Below are positions 25,170-33,035 of a stretch of 37,712 nt of DNA, in pieces; within the stretch, counting starts at the first letter, position 1, and the number at the start of each line of letters is the position of its first letter. The stretch covers positions 1 through 37,712 of the IMG/VR virus record IMGVR_UViG_3300009620_000014. One strand, 5' to 3'. The stretch comes from a virus. The notes under the pieces are model-generated. The model saw only the letters and a program-made list of their open reading frames with translations. It did not search any database and was not told where the DNA came from. Made by a program: the position numbers and the translations under genes.

Positions 25170-27781
25170 TATTGCATTCCTTGAACAATGTCGGCGTCCT
25201 CAAGCAGGTCGATATCCTCCTGCATATAGTCAGGAAGATGCCAACTCTCTCCAGTTGTGTTACCAACTAATTCTGGTGCTCCCCATTCTTCCTCCTTCAT
25301 GCCAGGAATTTTTCGAAGAACAAATTTTGATTTAACTTCGTCATCTGAAATTATATGATTAAAACCTATTATAGTGTATGCCCCAGCCAGAGATCTCCGC
25401 ATGGTAGAAGCCTCATGAGGCGGAGTACCCGTTATACCGGGTTCATTAATTAGAACCAAACAAGGTTTCCCTAACCATAATGTATCAGAAAGGTGAAACA
25501 TAGGCAGAGTCTCTATCTCCAATCTAACTGCGGCATTAAACCACTTTTTATAGATGGCTAAAAAGGCAGCAATAGGATTCTCTAATTCATGTTCTCTAGA
25601 GAGTAATATGTCCCCCGTATTTCCTTGTACTATATTTCCTGAATTTTCGAATAATCTAATTATTGTTTCAGCCATCATTTCTTTAGTAGGAGCTTTCATA
25701 TTTGCTCCCTCATTTTCAATAACTGCATTTATAACATCTACTTCTTCTGGATCAGGAAGAAGGTTTTTAACTTTAGTAATAATTTCATTTAGATTTTTGT
25801 ATATAGTATCTCCTTCAGTTAGTTTCTGTTCACCTGCCGCAAGAACATGTGCATACGCCGCCATGCTCCAACCCGACTGCAAGGCAGCAAAGTATTGATT
25901 ATCTGTAGTTAACTTCAAAGATAGAATATTCGGGACTACCCCACCAGATTTAAACACGGGCATATCTCGCATAGCTATAGCGAGACTAGGCTCCAACTCT
26001 TCCACAAAATCTTGACCAGAAGCATCCACAGCAAACTCATCAATAGCTGGGTTTGCACCAATTAATGGCGAATAATAATGAGTAGCCTTACTCATACGCC
26101 ACTCTTTATATTTTTCTCTATACCTAACCCATTTTTGAAAAGTAACATCAGGGGGAATTGGCGCATAAGAAGGAAGAACAGGGGCGTTACCCTTAAGTTG
26201 AAGATCTGCCCCACTTGGATAAAGTAAATTTTTAATAATCTTATCATCACCAACAATAATCACAGATTCAGCAGGATCAGGGATAAGTCCTGCATCATAT
26301 AAAATCTTTATAATATCCGCATTCATTTCTTCATAATACTTCCAATCAAAATCTACAGGGGTTAGTGCGTTTATTTGTGCAAAGAGGTCTACTATGGGTT
26401 CCATATTATTACCATAACCCGTATTATCCATAACTAAAGTCCATAGTCTATAATTATCATCGTTATCGTTACCAGCGGGGCCAAATTTTAAAAAGTCATC
26501 ACCATTTTTATTTCCCTTAACATGGTAACATTCATGAGTATTTTTACGGGATACTTTTCCATCTTTGCTATGGGCTACTAATCGTAATACTGAATTAGAT
26601 CCACGCTCACCTAGTCTAGCTATTGCTGATTTGAAAGGCCTGTAAAAAGTACCTCCTCCTGAATTTGGAATAGCACTCTTCTGATATCTTGGATCACTAA
26701 TTTCCTTCGTTAATACTGTACCAAAAACTTTATTCATATCAGGTAAGAATACTAAAATATTCCTTTTACCACTAAGAGCAGCACTTATATAATTTTTAAT
26801 TACACCCCCAAAAATTATATTTAAATCTCTAGCGGAAAAATTCGCACCCGGAACTGGATAATTTTGTTGTGATTTAGGAGAAGGGAGTGTAGTAAGGAAC
26901 GGGTTAGCTTGATCGTTGTCGATAATTTTCTTTTTGTCTGCAATAGGTAGTGATTCTCCTGTAATAGAACCTACATAACCTAACCTTTCAAGAGGAACTT
27001 TAAAACGGATATCAAGATTAGGAACAAGAGTAACACTAATTGTTCTAACACCGTCAGCAGTATAATTATAATCTGCTCCAATTATTTTACATATAAAAGG
27101 ACCAGACCAAGAAGCCAAGTCTGGCCCCAATCCATAAGAGATAATTAGTCGTTTGTTTGAAACTTGTCTTGTTTTACCTTCAAACCAAGAAGCTAACCCC
27201 TCTGCCCCATAAGTTACATTTATTAATTGTTGAAGAAGATGTTGAGCAAATTTCTTATTTAGCTTTGGTTCTACATCTCCCCAAGTAACTTCATTATTTT
27301 GATATTGAGTCACAGCCTTTCCCCCAGGACCAATATCAAACGATGTTGCCGTTTTAACCGTATGAGGGTATTCTTTCTCAAGATCTGCCACCATATCGGA
27401 AGGTAAGCCTCCCCAATCACCCTTACCTCCAATTCCCCCCGCCGCGTTAGCGTCCGCTAAATCATTCCCCGCTAGCTTACTGAGGTTCCACATAAAACCA
27501 AAGGTGTTATCCATCTGCCCAGTAAAAGTTGTATCTACAATTCTGTGCTCAAAAACCTCGGTAGGATCCATAAAAGTTAAAGTAATACGGGTGGATTCAT
27601 TATCCCCTAAAACATCATGTTCCATACTTAGCAGATTAGAGGTCCCATCTCCAGGGAACAACCACAAAGCTGGATTTGATCTTAAATCTGAAATTGTAGC
27701 CCCAGCCCCCATGATATTAGTAATAATATTGGCATCAGTCCCTATAAGAACATTAGGAACAAAAATAGGGGAAGCAGTCAT
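25169..27781 (-). CDS. Baseplate hub protein candidate (gp27 position)
   Basis: 870 residues, twice T4 gp27. The start (STRITLTFMDPTEVFEHRIV) and the end (HLSDTLWLGKPCLVLINEPG, then LAGAYTIIGFNHIISDDEVK) look like the beta-barrel halves of hub proteins of the gp27/gpD type, with a large insertion between. The gene lies directly before the spike gene with a TAATG overlap and after the gp53-like gene; hub and spike genes are neighbours in most contractile tails. The middle (residues about 180-700) has no recognised family. The hub call rests mostly on position and is moderate. Confidence 0.62.
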   Translation of the reverse strand: MTASPIFVPNVLIGTDANIITNIMGAGATISDLRSNPALWLFPGDGTSNLLSMEHDVLGDNESTRITLTFMDPTEVFEHRIVDTTFTGQMDNTFGFMWNLSKLAGNDLADANAAGGIGGKGDWGGLPSDMVADLEKEYPHTVKTATSFDIGPGGKAVTQYQNNEVTWGDVEPKLNKKFAQHLLQQLINVTYGAEGLASWFEGKTRQVSNKRLIISYGLGPDLASWSGPFICKIIGADYNYTADGVRTISVTLVPNLDIRFKVPLERLGYVGSITGESLPIADKKKIIDNDQANPFLTTLPSPKSQQNYPVPGANFSARDLNIIFGGVIKNYISAALSGKRNILVFLPDMNKVFGTVLTKEISDPRYQKSAIPNSGGGTFYRPFKSAIARLGERGSNSVLRLVAHSKDGKVSRKNTHECYHVKGNKNGDDFLKFGPAGNDNDDNYRLWTLVMDNTGYGNNMEPIVDLFAQINALTPVDFDWKYYEEMNADIIKILYDAGLIPDPAESVIIVGDDKIIKNLLYPSGADLQLKGNAPVLPSYAPIPPDVTFQKWVRYREKYKEWRMSKATHYYSPLIGANPAIDEFAVDASGQDFVEELEPSLAIAMRDMPVFKSGGVVPNILSLKLTTDNQYFAALQSGWSMAAYAHVLAAGEQKLTEGDTIYKNLNEIITKVKNLLPDPEEVDVINAVIENEGANMKAPTKEMMAETIIRLFENSGNIVQGNTGDILLSREHELENPIAAFLAIYKKWFNAAVRLEIETLPMFHLSDTLWLGKPCLVLINEPGITGTPPHEASTMRRSLAGAYTIIGFNHIISDDEVKSKFVLRKIPGMKEEEWGAPELVGNTTGESWHLPDYMQEDIDLLEDADIVQGMQ

Positions 27782-28080
27782 TAATTTCTAGGAAGAAATA
27801 TCCTGTCTCCAGCGTTTAGACCTTCAAAAGGATCAGATATACCATTTATTTCTAATATCTTCCACCAAAAAGCAGGACTACCATAAAATAGATTAGCTAT
27901 TAAATCTGGCCTATGAGCATAGCCCTCTGGGACATATCCTACCTTGTAATTTCTAGGGGATATATTAGCAAGGTGTTTTTCATAATACCCACTTCCTACG
28001 GTAGTTTGGGTTGCCACCTCTTTGTGTATGGGTCTTACTTCTCCTACCTTAAATCTAGACTTATCTGATACTTTAGCCAT
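27781..28080 (-). CDS. 53: Baseplate wedge protein gp53-like, LysM fold
   Basis: 99 residues, about half the length of T4 gp53 (196). The core, YVPEGYAHRPDLIANLFYGS followed by WWKILEINGISDPFEGLNAG and DRIFLP, is a LysM-type domain like that of the gp53 family, where it acts in wedge contacts rather than in peptidoglycan binding. The first 45 residues are a polar arm that probably threads along the hub. It starts 6 bp after the 312-aa gene and ends in a TAATG overlap with the hub candidate, within a consistent baseplate block. Confidence 0.82.
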   Translation of the reverse strand: MAKVSDKSRFKVGEVRPIHKEVATQTTVGSGYYEKHLANISPRNYKVGYVPEGYAHRPDLIANLFYGSPAFWWKILEINGISDPFEGLNAGDRIFLPRN

Positions 28081-28086
28081 TTTAGT

Positions 28087-29025
28087 TTAAAAACCTCCAA
28101 AAGATCCTACAGGAGGGACTCCGCTAGTAGCTGCCAAGAAATCCGACACTACCTCTGTTTCGGCATCTATATCCGCTATAACCTGTGAGCCTGAATTTCC
28201 CATCATTGGCAAAGGATCAGTTGTACCGTGTTCCAGTACGGCTTCCCACCCAGCCAAGTTGTCCCGTGTGAAGGGACCACCCGCTAAGGATGCTGGGGAG
28301 TACTTTCCTAGATCCCCAACTCGTACCTCTTCCATATTTAATATTACTTGAATTCTTCTTGGCAACAAGGTACTTTGATCGTACCCCTGCTTGTCATCAA
28401 CCTGAATGTTATAATTTTTAACAATACAGGGGACATCCTGATATAGTATACCATGAGTGAGCCTAACAATAGGAGGTCCCCAAGAAGGGTCAGTGGCTTT
28501 ATTTGACACACTAGTTCTTATAATATTAATCCAATAAGTAATAATATCAATAATTTTAGTTCTTGAGGTTGCCCCTTTAGGACCTATAGTTGTCATATTT
28601 CTATACTCATTATCTAGAAACTGACTCCCAGCAAAAGCAGTAACAGTACCTAGATTTTTTGTTTTTGTTGGCTGTGGAGTATCGAACGCTTTTTTCTTTT
28701 CTTCAGTCGTAGTCTCTTTAGTTGCGGCCACTCCCTGTCCTGGGTGTAAATCTAATATATGAGGGAGAGACATAGCAAAAGTTATTTTTAGCTGCCTAGA
28801 CCCAGCCCCAGTATATGCGTACATGTCACTAGACCTGTTGAACGGGCTATAAGTTGTATACCTTGCTTTCTTACTTTCTACTACTTGAATATTCTCTGAG
28901 AAAGGAAGAGTTACTATTGTAGCTCCACCTATATCAGGAGACTCAGTATAGTAAAATTTTAGGAAAGATCTTTCTGGTAACTTTCTATAATCACTAGCGT
29001 GCTTATGTGAGTCTATTTTTGCCAT
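28087..29025 (-). CDS. Virion protein, possible tail-tube/baseplate junction component
   Basis: 312 residues. The N-terminal half has a beta-rich segment with VTLPFSENIQVVESKKARYT, then SPFNRSSDMYAYTGAGSRQL and KITFAMSLPHIL. The second half contains VRLTHGILYQDVPCIVKNYN, then a strand ending QVILNMEEVRVGD, and a Gly/Pro-rich tail. The strand pattern recalls tube-like or hub-ring proteins. In T4 the genes following the tape measure are 48 and 54, the tube initiator and cap, and this gene follows the tape measure candidate by TAATG. I cannot tell which of those it equals; the junction role is inferred from position. Confidence 0.55.
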   Translation of the reverse strand: MAKIDSHKHASDYRKLPERSFLKFYYTESPDIGGATIVTLPFSENIQVVESKKARYTTYSPFNRSSDMYAYTGAGSRQLKITFAMSLPHILDLHPGQGVAATKETTTEEKKKAFDTPQPTKTKNLGTVTAFAGSQFLDNEYRNMTTIGPKGATSRTKIIDIITYWINIIRTSVSNKATDPSWGPPIVRLTHGILYQDVPCIVKNYNIQVDDKQGYDQSTLLPRRIQVILNMEEVRVGDLGKYSPASLAGGPFTRDNLAGWEAVLEHGTTDPLPMMGNSGSQVIADIDAETEVVSDFLAATSGVPPVGSFGGF

Positions 29026-30434
29026 TATGGTGTACTTAGTCCTGCTGTATTTAATCTAGCTTTAACTGTCATTCTTAAGTCGTGCCTCATTCTTGCAACC
29101 TCATTCTTAATGTCTACGCGCTCATCGGAGGCTGGGTCCGCAGCAGTACCCGCCCCTAAAGTTAAATGCTCAATTAACGAAGTTAGTGCTATAGTAGATT
29201 CAGTAATTTGGTTCTTCTCTAGCTTCTCTTCCAAAACTTTATCTGCCAGGACTTTTGTAGAATCAGCAGTATCTTTAGTGCTTTTATCTATTCCGAAAAG
29301 GAAATCAGCTATTCCACCAAAGGCTCCGCCAAAAATACCTAGTACGAAATTTGAAATAACACTAACGATATCCATAATCCCAGTCATTATGGGTATTAAT
29401 ATTCTGCCCAGGTTCGTCACTAAATTGGTAAAGTTATCTATATTGGCTACAAAGAACCTCTGAAACGGTTCTACAAATCTCGCCCAAACTGCCCCTAAAG
29501 TGTTTGTAAATTTATCAGTTGCCACACCAAATTGTTCAGCGGCAAGCGCTGCCTCCATGTCTACACTTTCTAATGCCCTCTGTAAAGCTTGAATACTAAC
29601 AATTCCTCTTGATGAGAACACTCCTTCACCAATACGCAACCCTACGAAAGCGTCTCCCGTCTCTGTCATGGGTCCAACCAAATTTCTAATACTTTCTGCT
29701 GAGATCCCAATCATGTTGGTTAGAGTAGCCAAATCCATATTCATGGTTGTCTCTAAATCCCTGAACCCCTCAACACCCAAGAGAACGGCTCTAGATAATC
29801 CTTCACCAGTTCCATCGGTAAAGATCTTCATAGCCGCCCCAAGGTGCTTCTCAAACCCAGGACCCACTAAACCCGCCAGAGTCTCAACAGATTCAGCGTA
29901 AGCAGCACTGCCAGTCCTTCCAGCAGCGTCAGCAATAGCCCCGACTGTGGCTAGCTGTTCCTTAACAGCTCCTAAAGCTTTTATTAAATTACCAGTTGAA
30001 ATATGGAAAGTTTCACTTAGAACCATAGTTCTTTTTACAAGATTTTCTCTGGAGGTATTTGAGATCCCAGTGACAATTTGTAGTTCCCGCATGGAACCAA
30101 GCATAGCACCAGCATTCTGCCCAGTAAATTTCATTTGGGTAAACAGCTTACTGGTCTGCTCAGTGTTACCCTTCAGACCCACTTGCATGGCGTTTACCTG
30201 CCCCTCTAATGCAGCGGCAATACCCAGAGGCGTGTCTTTAAATGTTGTCTCTACAGTTTTTAGGTTCTGACTAAGAGAGGTGTTAATGCGAATGGAAGCT
30301 GTATTTAGAACAACCGCTTCCTCTGCCAAAGATTGAAGAGGGTCTACTATAGCAACTAAGTTGGTAAAGATATTACCTAACTTACCAATTTGTTTACCAA
30401 GTCTTCCTATTGCTGCTTTTTCGTTTTCTGGCAT
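29025..30434 (-). CDS. Tail tape measure protein candidate (gp29-like)
   Basis: 469 residues, predicted almost wholly helical, with many Ala, Thr, Ile and Leu and few aromatics. A strongly hydrophobic stretch lies at about 343-382 (ILIPIMTGIMDIVSVISNFV, then LGIFGGAFGGIADFLFGI), like the membrane-active segments of tape measures. The C-terminus is charged and helical. Tape measures set tail length at about 0.15 nm per residue, so a tail near 70 nm would be expected if all residues count. T4 gp29 has 590. The place between the gp26-like chaperone and the hub genes agrees. It is joined by TAATG to the genes on both sides. Confidence 0.75.
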   Translation of the reverse strand: MPENEKAAIGRLGKQIGKLGNIFTNLVAIVDPLQSLAEEAVVLNTASIRINTSLSQNLKTVETTFKDTPLGIAAALEGQVNAMQVGLKGNTEQTSKLFTQMKFTGQNAGAMLGSMRELQIVTGISNTSRENLVKRTMVLSETFHISTGNLIKALGAVKEQLATVGAIADAAGRTGSAAYAESVETLAGLVGPGFEKHLGAAMKIFTDGTGEGLSRAVLLGVEGFRDLETTMNMDLATLTNMIGISAESIRNLVGPMTETGDAFVGLRIGEGVFSSRGIVSIQALQRALESVDMEAALAAEQFGVATDKFTNTLGAVWARFVEPFQRFFVANIDNFTNLVTNLGRILIPIMTGIMDIVSVISNFVLGIFGGAFGGIADFLFGIDKSTKDTADSTKVLADKVLEEKLEKNQITESTIALTSLIEHLTLGAGTAADPASDERVDIKNEVARMRHDLRMTVKARLNTAGLSTP

Positions 30435-30874
30435 TAGAGGTTCTCTATTAATAATCTATTAGGTCTGGAAATCTTCTTAACTAAGTAGGTTCTATAATTT
30501 CCCTGCCCAAGAAGGCTCTTTAGACTGTCCACCACTCCCCCAGGTAACATAATATCTTTACTCTTATAAGAAGACTTTTTCCTATTCTTATATAGGATAC
30601 CTAGGATCATTTCAAGGGTTTCTACGCTTGGAGACCCCCCAGCAGTCAAATTAAAACAAGATAGAATCATATTATTTGTTGTTCTTGCTACCCACACGCC
30701 GGGTCCTCGCTTGCATTTTACCACTATAACTATGCGCTCAACTCCATTATATGTAAAAAAGAATACATCCCCAGGGGAAGCCGTACCAGACCCTACAGGA
30801 GTGGGTGTCATATTCTTAGCAGTCATATTGAAATAATCAAAAAACTGTGTACTTTGTAATGAAAATTTTGCCAT
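30434..30874 (-). CDS. Unknown small protein leading the tape measure operon
   Basis: 146 residues. The N-terminal 35 are polar; then comes a beta-rich core (GDVFFFTYNGVERIVIVVKC, VWVARTTNNMILSCFNL) and a basic helical part ending in NYRTYLVKKISRPNRLLIEN. No family is recognised. It is the first gene of the tape measure/hub operon. The start lies only 7 nt from the TATTATA box (minus strand 30888-30882) with no ribosome binding site, so its mRNA may be leaderless. T4 places small hub-assembly genes (28, 51) near gene 29, so an assembly factor is possible but unproved. Confidence 0.6.
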   Translation of the reverse strand: MAKFSLQSTQFFDYFNMTAKNMTPTPVGSGTASPGDVFFFTYNGVERIVIVVKCKRGPGVWVARTTNNMILSCFNLTAGGSPSVETLEMILGILYKNRKKSSYKSKDIMLPGGVVDSLKSLLGQGNYRTYLVKKISRPNRLLIENL

Positions 30875-30929
30875 TCTACATTATAATAGGGTATTGAGGT
30901 ATCCCCGCCTCTTATATTTACTAAACTAG
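30875..30929. promoter_or_regulatory. Divergent promoter region with TATAATA box
   Basis: The 55-bp spacer between the 146-aa gene (minus) and the 99-aa gene (plus) holds TATAATAGG on the plus strand at 30882-30890, which reads CCTATTATA on the minus strand. On the minus side the box ends 7 nt before the ATG. On the plus side the ATG is about 40 nt away, with a second AT-rich stretch (TTATATTTA, 30912-30920) closer to it. No -35 element is obvious, consistent with a late-type phage promoter that needs only the box (inference). Confidence 0.5.
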
Positions 30930-31229
30930 ATGTATCATAATTTAGATATAGAGATAATTGATTTTATAGATTTATTGGACAGTACCTTGAGTAATGCCTT
31001 CGTTGAGAAATGGAGGCACAAGTACTCAGAAAGATTTATTAAGCTTTTCCAATTAAAGCTTTTGGCTTCACTGAATTCTCAGAAGCCTATAAAGGCGGAC
31101 ACCCTTTATAACTACCTTACCAAGAAAGGTAAGTACGCCCCAGAAGTTGTTCTAAACTTCTTTAAGACTATTGACATAGAGCTTTACTACCCACTTATTC
31201 TGGGGAAGCTCTCAAAAGATAAACTTTAA
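30930..31229 (+). CDS. Unknown 99-aa helical protein on a plus-strand island
   Basis: 99 residues, rich in Leu, Lys, Ile and Phe, probably all helical (FIDLLDSTLSNAFVEKWRHK, then SERFIKLFQLKLLASLNSQK). No family is recognised. The start is the ATG at 30930; there is no ribosome binding site at normal spacing. The stop (TAA) is immediately followed on the opposite strand by the stop of the nuclease gene (TAATTA at 31227-31232), so the two genes meet tail to tail with zero bases between. The strand is opposite to the virion genes, which suggests early or replication-linked expression. Confidence 0.6.
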   Translation: MYHNLDIEIIDFIDLLDSTLSNAFVEKWRHKYSERFIKLFQLKLLASLNSQKPIKADTLYNYLTKKGKYAPEVVLNFFKTIDIELYYPLILGKLSKDKL

Positions 31230-32000
31230 TTATCTCTTAGGTTTCTTAGCTCTCTCATCCAAGCGGGAGTTTACGGTATGGGGGTCGTTAAATATCGGGC
31301 ATAGCTGCTTGTAACTACACCAGTTACAAAACTTGTTTTCAGAGGCACAGAAATCAGTCTTCTTTAGTTTTCTTATACGCCAAACTTCGTCCACAATAGT
31401 TTTTATATAATTGTGGATTTGTACTGTACTATACCTGCAAGTTACCAAGTTATCGGTTATGGGATAATAATGTGCTATAACTATCTTATCAATAGGAACA
31501 TTGTATAACTTGTGTATGGCGTAGCAATAGCCCTTCATCTGGGTATCCTGATAAAGCTCAACTTTTGTTTTTTCCCGTTTAGAGGTCTTATAATCAATGA
31601 TTAGATATCCGTCATCACTGCCTTTAATTACTCTATCAATAATACCATTCAAACTAATATCATCTCTAACATCAATTTTATAGACTAATTCAGTAGCTAC
31701 TGTTTCTTCTAAAGAGGCATTAAACCTCAAAAAGTTTTTTAAGCAAAGATCAATTTTTGGAGTATAGGTATTGTTAAACTTATAATTAGGCTTAAACTCT
31801 TTAGCTAAGTCTTCTAGTTCTTGGTAGGTTGTAGCTTCAACCCCCTCTTCCAAAATCTTATGTATATACGAACCAAAGTGCAAAGGATCAGTTGTAAGAC
31901 CCTCGTCCTCTTTAAGGTAATCAATATATTTGTATCGGTACTTAAGCTTACACTGCTTAAAAGTTGAATATTTCGACTCAGATATCGTATTTATGAACAT
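31230..32000 (-). CDS. PD-(D/E)XK exonuclease, Cas4/AddB-like with Fe-S cysteines
   Basis: 256 residues. The RecB-family nuclease motifs are in order: GSYIHKIL with His47, NGIIDRV with Asp122, LIIDYKTSK with Asp136 and Lys138, and QMKGYCYAI with Gln154 and Tyr158. Cys17 plus Cys225, Cys228 and Cys234 (FCNWCSYKQLCP) match the four ligands of the 4Fe-4S cluster in Cas4 and AddB. Such phage enzymes process DNA ends in recombination or degrade DNA. It has AGAGG upstream of its ATG. No other CRISPR element is near, so a Cas4 role in adaptation is not implied. The substrate and direction cannot be read. Confidence 0.85.
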   Translation of the reverse strand: MFINTISESKYSTFKQCKLKYRYKYIDYLKEDEGLTTDPLHFGSYIHKILEEGVEATTYQELEDLAKEFKPNYKFNNTYTPKIDLCLKNFLRFNASLEETVATELVYKIDVRDDISLNGIIDRVIKGSDDGYLIIDYKTSKREKTKVELYQDTQMKGYCYAIHKLYNVPIDKIVIAHYYPITDNLVTCRYSTVQIHNYIKTIVDEVWRIRKLKKTDFCASENKFCNWCSYKQLCPIFNDPHTVNSRLDERAKKPKR

Positions 32001-32030
32001 TATTTTTTAACCTCTGCTCTATTATAGAGA
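32001..32030. promoter_or_regulatory. Divergent promoter with palindromic CTCTATTATAGAG box
   Basis: The 30 bp between the nuclease (minus) and the primase (plus) hold CTCTATTATAGAG at 32017-32029, symmetric except for its central base, so the same TATTATA/TATAATA core faces both ways. On the plus side the core (32020-32026) ends 4 nt before the GTG of the primase. On the minus side it lies 19 nt before the nuclease ATG with AGAGG between. With a -10-type start, the primase mRNA would begin at or next to its GTG. Confidence 0.55.
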
Positions 32031-33035
32031 GTGAGCACTCCCAAGTATATTAGAGACTACATCTCCGAGAAATTCGGGGATACTGGGAAAATTTCTAGCA
32101 ACGGACGCGAGTTCATAATGCCGTCGCTATTTGTAGACAACGACTGGAAGCTGCATCTTAGTATTAATCTGGACACGGGGCTTTGGCAGGATTTCAAATC
32201 TGGGGAATCGGGTAACTTCACTAAATTTTATTCTATAGTAGAAAATCTACCCTATAGACAAGCGAAAGCAGAATTACTATTTAAGACTTTCCATTTAGAA
32301 GAAGATATACCCCAAGAAGCTACACAAAAAGAATTAATTGAAGAAGTAACAATAGAGTCTGATTTAAATGAATTCTCCTTACTTCCTATAGGGCCAGAAT
32401 CCTGCGACAGCGAAGAGGAAGCGGTGAGAAATTCTTGGCTATTTCTTTTTGAAAGAAAACTTTTTGATTTAGAAAATCCCAGACCTGATCAATATTATAT
32501 TTGCTTAGATGGGAAGTACGCAGGTAGAATTATAATTCCTTTTAAGAAGAATAAGTGTTTGTTCTATTTTCAAGCAAGAGCACTAGATGTTAATAGAACT
32601 CCTAAATACTTAAACCCATCTTCTGATAAAGGAGTTAGACCTTCAACAATTTTATACCCTTTCGATGAATGTGCAGACCATCTAGTTATATGCGAAGGTC
32701 CGTTAGACGCAATATCTTTACAAATACAAGGTATAAATGCCACCTGTACATTAGGATCACACCTATCTGAAATTCAACTTGACCTCTTAAAGTATTTCCC
32801 AGGAAAAATAATTCTAGGGTATGACAATGATGAGGCAGGGTATAGAGGAATAAAGAGTTCCGATAAACTACGGAAAGCAAAGATGATGTCTGAATTCTAT
32901 ATTCTTCATCCTCCTGAGGATGTAAAAGATTGGAACGAGGCCCACATCAAGGGCTATGATCTAAAGAAACATCTCAACAATATTCAAAAATATGATTACG
33001 ATTATAGAATGGATGTTGAATTTAAGAAACTATGA
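32031..33035 (+). CDS. Toprim DNA primase-like protein without zinc-finger cysteines
   Basis: 334 residues, close to T4 gp61 (342). Toprim motifs: VICEGPLDA with Glu222 and GYDNDEAG with Asp265/Asp267, then the VKDWNEA motif near 298-304. Residues 26-66 (FIMPSLFVDNDWKLHLSINL, then TGLWQDFKSGESGNFTKF) follow the shape of the CHC2/zinc-ribbon primase domain, but every cysteine position is replaced; there is no Cys in the first 120 residues. It may still prime, with altered template recognition, or act as a Toprim accessory protein. The GTG start at 32031 lacks a spaced ribosome site. The 3' end overlaps the convergent 311-aa gene by 14 bp. A gp61-type role is likely but unproved. Confidence 0.8.
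   Translation: MSTPKYIRDYISEKFGDTGKISSNGREFIMPSLFVDNDWKLHLSINLDTGLWQDFKSGESGNFTKFYSIVENLPYRQAKAELLFKTFHLEEDIPQEATQKELIEEVTIESDLNEFSLLPIGPESCDSEEEAVRNSWLFLFERKLFDLENPRPDQYYICLDGKYAGRIIIPFKKNKCLFYFQARALDVNRTPKYLNPSSDKGVRPSTILYPFDECADHLVICEGPLDAISLQIQGINATCTLGSHLSEIQLDLLKYFPGKIILGYDNDEAGYRGIKSSDKLRKAKMMSEFYILHPPEDVKDWNEAHIKGYDLKKHLNNIQKYDYDYRMDVEFKKL

Noticed and set aside
25554-25898. 114-aa plus-strand ORF opposite the hub candidate, and similar ORFs at 10783-11106, 20268-20582, 21814-22182 and 29110-29463
   Set aside because: All lie opposite long, well-supported minus-strand genes and have shadow composition.
31230-32000. Cas4-like gene as sign of a CRISPR system
   Set aside because: No repeats, Cas1 or Cas2 are in the window, and phages often carry stand-alone genes of this kind.
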